Shown piece after piece: positions 6,317-7,170 of a stretch of 7,170 bases of DNA. A program made the translations under genes and the position numbers. Source of the stretch: Candidatus Fibrimonadales bacterium (lineage in GTDB: Bacteria; Fibrobacterota; Fibrobacteria; Fibrobacterales; Fibrobacteraceae); contig WRMM01000091.1 in the NCBI GenBank assembly GCA_009777135.1, forward strand, positions 1 through 7,170, written 5' to 3'. The notes under the pieces are model-generated. The model was given only the letters and a program-made list of their open reading frames with translations. It searched no databases and was not told where the DNA came from. The number at the start of each line of letters is the position of its first letter. The stretch's first letter is position 1.

Positions 6317-6376
6317 AATAATTAAGAATTAATAATGAAGAATTAATAATTATGTAACTTTCAATTATTCATTATT
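6317..6376. repeat. AT-rich repeat with direct and inverted copies
   Basis: This stretch contains GAATTAATAAT twice (6326-6336 and 6340-6350, a 14-bp period) and AATAATGAA (6331-6339) mirrored by TTCATTATT (6368-6376). AATTAAGAATTAATAATGAAG-type sequences are a common dispersed intergenic repeat. The rest of the 347-bp gap between fliD and the ORF6N gene holds the sigma-28 promoter, the possible small ORF and otherwise nothing I recognise. Confidence 0.55.
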
Positions 6377-6434
6377 CCCGTTACCTACAAATATTCTTGT
6401 TATTACAACCGCCTAAACAAATCAGAATATGGAA

Positions 6435-6506
6435 TTAGAAGCTCGCTAGAAAATTTCTCTTAACGTCAACACTTGTTTGCAAAATTAACTTTTTTGAACT
6501 TTTCAT
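6435..6506 (-). CDS. Possible 23-residue small ORF
   Basis: On the minus strand an exact AGGAGG (6521-6516) is followed by 9 bases and an ATG at 6506, opening a frame that ends with TAA at 6435-6437. The peptide has 23 residues, starts MKSSKKLILQTSVDVK and is basic at the N-terminus. It has no transmembrane stretch and no family I recognise. The Shine-Dalgarno is stronger than those of most genes here, which is the main reason to list it. It is arranged divergently from the ORF6N gene. It could be a genuine small protein, a leader peptide, the 5' remnant of a lost gene, or chance. Confidence 0.3.
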   Translation of the reverse strand: MKSSKKLILQTSVDVKRNFLASF

Positions 6507-6555
6507 CTGATTTTACCTCCTTTTTTCCGTCTAAGGTAATGGAAACAAAAAATAT

Positions 6556-6560
6556 GGAGG
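6556..6560 (+). promoter_or_regulatory. Ribosome binding site of the ORF6N gene
   Basis: GGAGG five bases before the ATG at 6566. It fixes the start there, and not at the upstream in-frame ATGs at 6473, 6539 or 6554, and the resulting protein begins at the conserved domain. Confidence 0.8.
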
Positions 6561-6565
6561 TTTTC

Positions 6566-6859
6566 ATGAATAATGTTATTCAAAGCGATCGGGTGGAAAG
6601 CCTGATTATCATAATTAGAGGCGAGCGAGTTCTTTTGGACAGCGACGTAGCTACGCTGTATGGCGTGGAGACTAAGGAAATAAATCAAGCGGTTAGAAAT
6701 AACGTTGATAAATTTCCTGATGGGTATATTTTTTCTTTAGATTTAGAAGAATGGCAAAACTTGAAGTCAAAAATTTTGACTTCAAGTTGGGGAGGCAAAA
6801 ATAAACTTCCAAAAGCCTTCTCCGAAAAAGGGCTTTATATGCTTGCTAAAATTGTCTGA
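6566..6859 (+). pseudogene. ORF6N-domain protein, truncated by a palindromic insertion
   Basis: The 97 readable residues form an ORF6N domain: VLLDSDVATLYGVETKEINQAVRNN (about 22-46), KFPDGYIFSLD (49-59), then NLKSKILTSSWGGKNKLPKAFSEKGLYMLAK. ORF6N domains occur in phage and mobile-element proteins and in many chromosomal orphans; they are presumed DNA-binding and related in use to KilA-N and Bro proteins. The function of this one is unknown. Translation stops at a TGA that belongs to the left arm of the inverted repeat beginning at 6850, just where relatives continue past KGLYMLA into a C-terminal region. A stretch resembling that C-terminal tail lies at 6970-7119. I therefore interpret the gene as interrupted, and probably also missing its middle part. 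The 97-residue domain may still be expressed, since its promoter side and Shine-Dalgarno are intact. Confidence 0.75.
6758..6788. repeat. 31-bp perfect palindrome inside the ORF6N gene
   Basis: AACTTGAAGTCAAAA (6758-6772) is mirrored exactly by 6774-6788 around a single central A. It lies within codons for QNLKSKILTSSW, a conserved ORF6N segment. It could form a cruciform or mRNA hairpin, or be a binding site, or be partly an accident of conserved codons. Confidence 0.8.
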
Positions 6860-6969
6860 ACCAGAATTCGCAGAATTATCAGGATTTTCAGAATGTGCTA
6901 AATAAGTTGCATGTATATCATAAATATTCTGTTAATTTTTTAATTCTGCGAATTCTGGTTCAGACAATT
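6850..6969. mobile_element. Palindromic insertion (MITE-like) with 29-bp inverted arms
   Basis: Bases 6850-6878 are the exact reverse complement of 6941-6969, 29 bp without mismatch. The outermost four bases are AATT on both sides. Because AATT is its own complement, it may be a 4-bp target duplication flanking 25-bp inverted repeats that start GTCTGAACCAG. The arms contain 9-bp units of the form CAGAATTNN. The loop of about 62 bp has a further inner pair, CAGAAT (6889-6894) with ATTCTG (6926-6931). There is no room for a transposase, so any mobility would depend on enzymes supplied elsewhere. It interrupts the ORF6N gene and supplies its stop codon. A bidirectional transcription terminator or a large dispersed repeat unit are alternatives. 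Confidence 0.7.
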
Positions 6970-7119
6970 ATTCTGGGCAACGGCTTGGACGTTTTAGGCA
7001 CAGAAAGCGATATTGAAATAAACTTTGCTTTAGTGAAATTTAAGCATAAGGTGCATAGAAAACGGCGTGAAAATTTAAAAAGGAGCGTGATGTTTCAAAA
7101 GCGAAAATTTATTTTATAA
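6970..7119 (+). pseudogene. Probable C-terminal remnant of the ORF6N gene
   Basis: After the palindromic insertion the plus strand stays open to a TAA at 7117-7119. It encodes a hydrophilic tail of 49 residues beginning ILGNGLDVLGTESDIEIN, followed by FALVKFKHKVHRKRR and more basic residues. The pattern of a T-E-x-x-x-E-hydrophobic stretch leading into KFKH-V-R resembles, from memory, the end of longer ORF6N proteins. If bases 6854-6969 are removed, this stretch joins the ORF6N frame without a shift. About 50 residues usually found between the two parts would still be missing. The frame also extends upstream through the insertion to 6850. The last 51 bases of the window (7120-7170) show nothing I recognise. 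Confidence 0.45.
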
Positions 7120-7170
7120 GTCCGTCAAGGGGAATAAAGGTGTAACTTGAAATGGCACGAAATTCACATT

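Noticed and set aside
6473..6565. Upstream in-frame extension of the ORF6N protein to an ATG at 6473
   Set aside because: The GGAGG at 6556-6560 points to the ATG at 6566, and the extra 31 residues do not resemble ORF6N proteins.
6503..6688. 61-codon minus-strand frame overlapping the ORF6N start
   Set aside because: It is antisense to the ORF6N domain, lacks a Shine-Dalgarno, and ends in residues read from the small ORF's Shine-Dalgarno region.

Overview
The window looks like part of a chromosome from a Gram-negative, flagellated bacterium with moderately AT-rich DNA. The diderm envelope is inferred from a probable outer-membrane beta-barrel protein with a clean signal peptide. Flagella are inferred from a fliD-fliS block preceded by a near-consensus sigma-28 promoter. 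The general style of the proteins and dispersed repeats would fit a lineage such as the Fibrobacterota, but no gene here settles the phylum, so that is a weak guess.

Layout. Positions 12-590 (+) encode a PduO-type cobalamin adenosyltransferase, which ends in a 24-bp tail-to-tail overlap with a minus-strand exported beta-barrel protein (567-1334). The 376-bp gap 1335-1710 is not empty. It holds a symmetric element of about 298 bp whose ends are inverted arrays of G-rich heptamers (TGGGGTA/TGGGGTT), with a perfect AT-centred palindrome nested inside. Immediately after it starts a divergent MurC-like Mur ligase (1711-3063, +), which has an altered P-loop and no Shine-Dalgarno sequence. Convergent to it is a compact flagellar operon on the minus strand: fliD (6218-3996), fliS (3977-3525) and a small all-helical protein (3523-3077) that is probably a FliT/FlgN-type export chaperone. 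The sigma-28 promoter at 6252-6278 makes this a late flagellar operon, with filament cap, flagellin chaperone and a probable second chaperone expressed together.

The right end, from about 6300, has an accessory character. It contains an AT-rich repeat, a possible 23-codon ORF with a perfect Shine-Dalgarno, and an ORF6N-domain gene (6566-6859) cut short by a palindromic insertion at about 6850-6969. That insertion has perfect 25-29 bp inverted arms, AATT at both edges and an internal 9-bp periodicity. Removing one 116-bp unit joins the ORF6N frame exactly to a downstream open stretch (6970-7119) that resembles the C-terminal tail of ORF6N proteins, so I read this as a disrupted gene.

I found no complete transposase, CRISPR array, tRNA or rRNA. 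The most novel items are the heptamer-bounded element, the palindromic insertion in the ORF6N gene, and the divergent Mur ligase.
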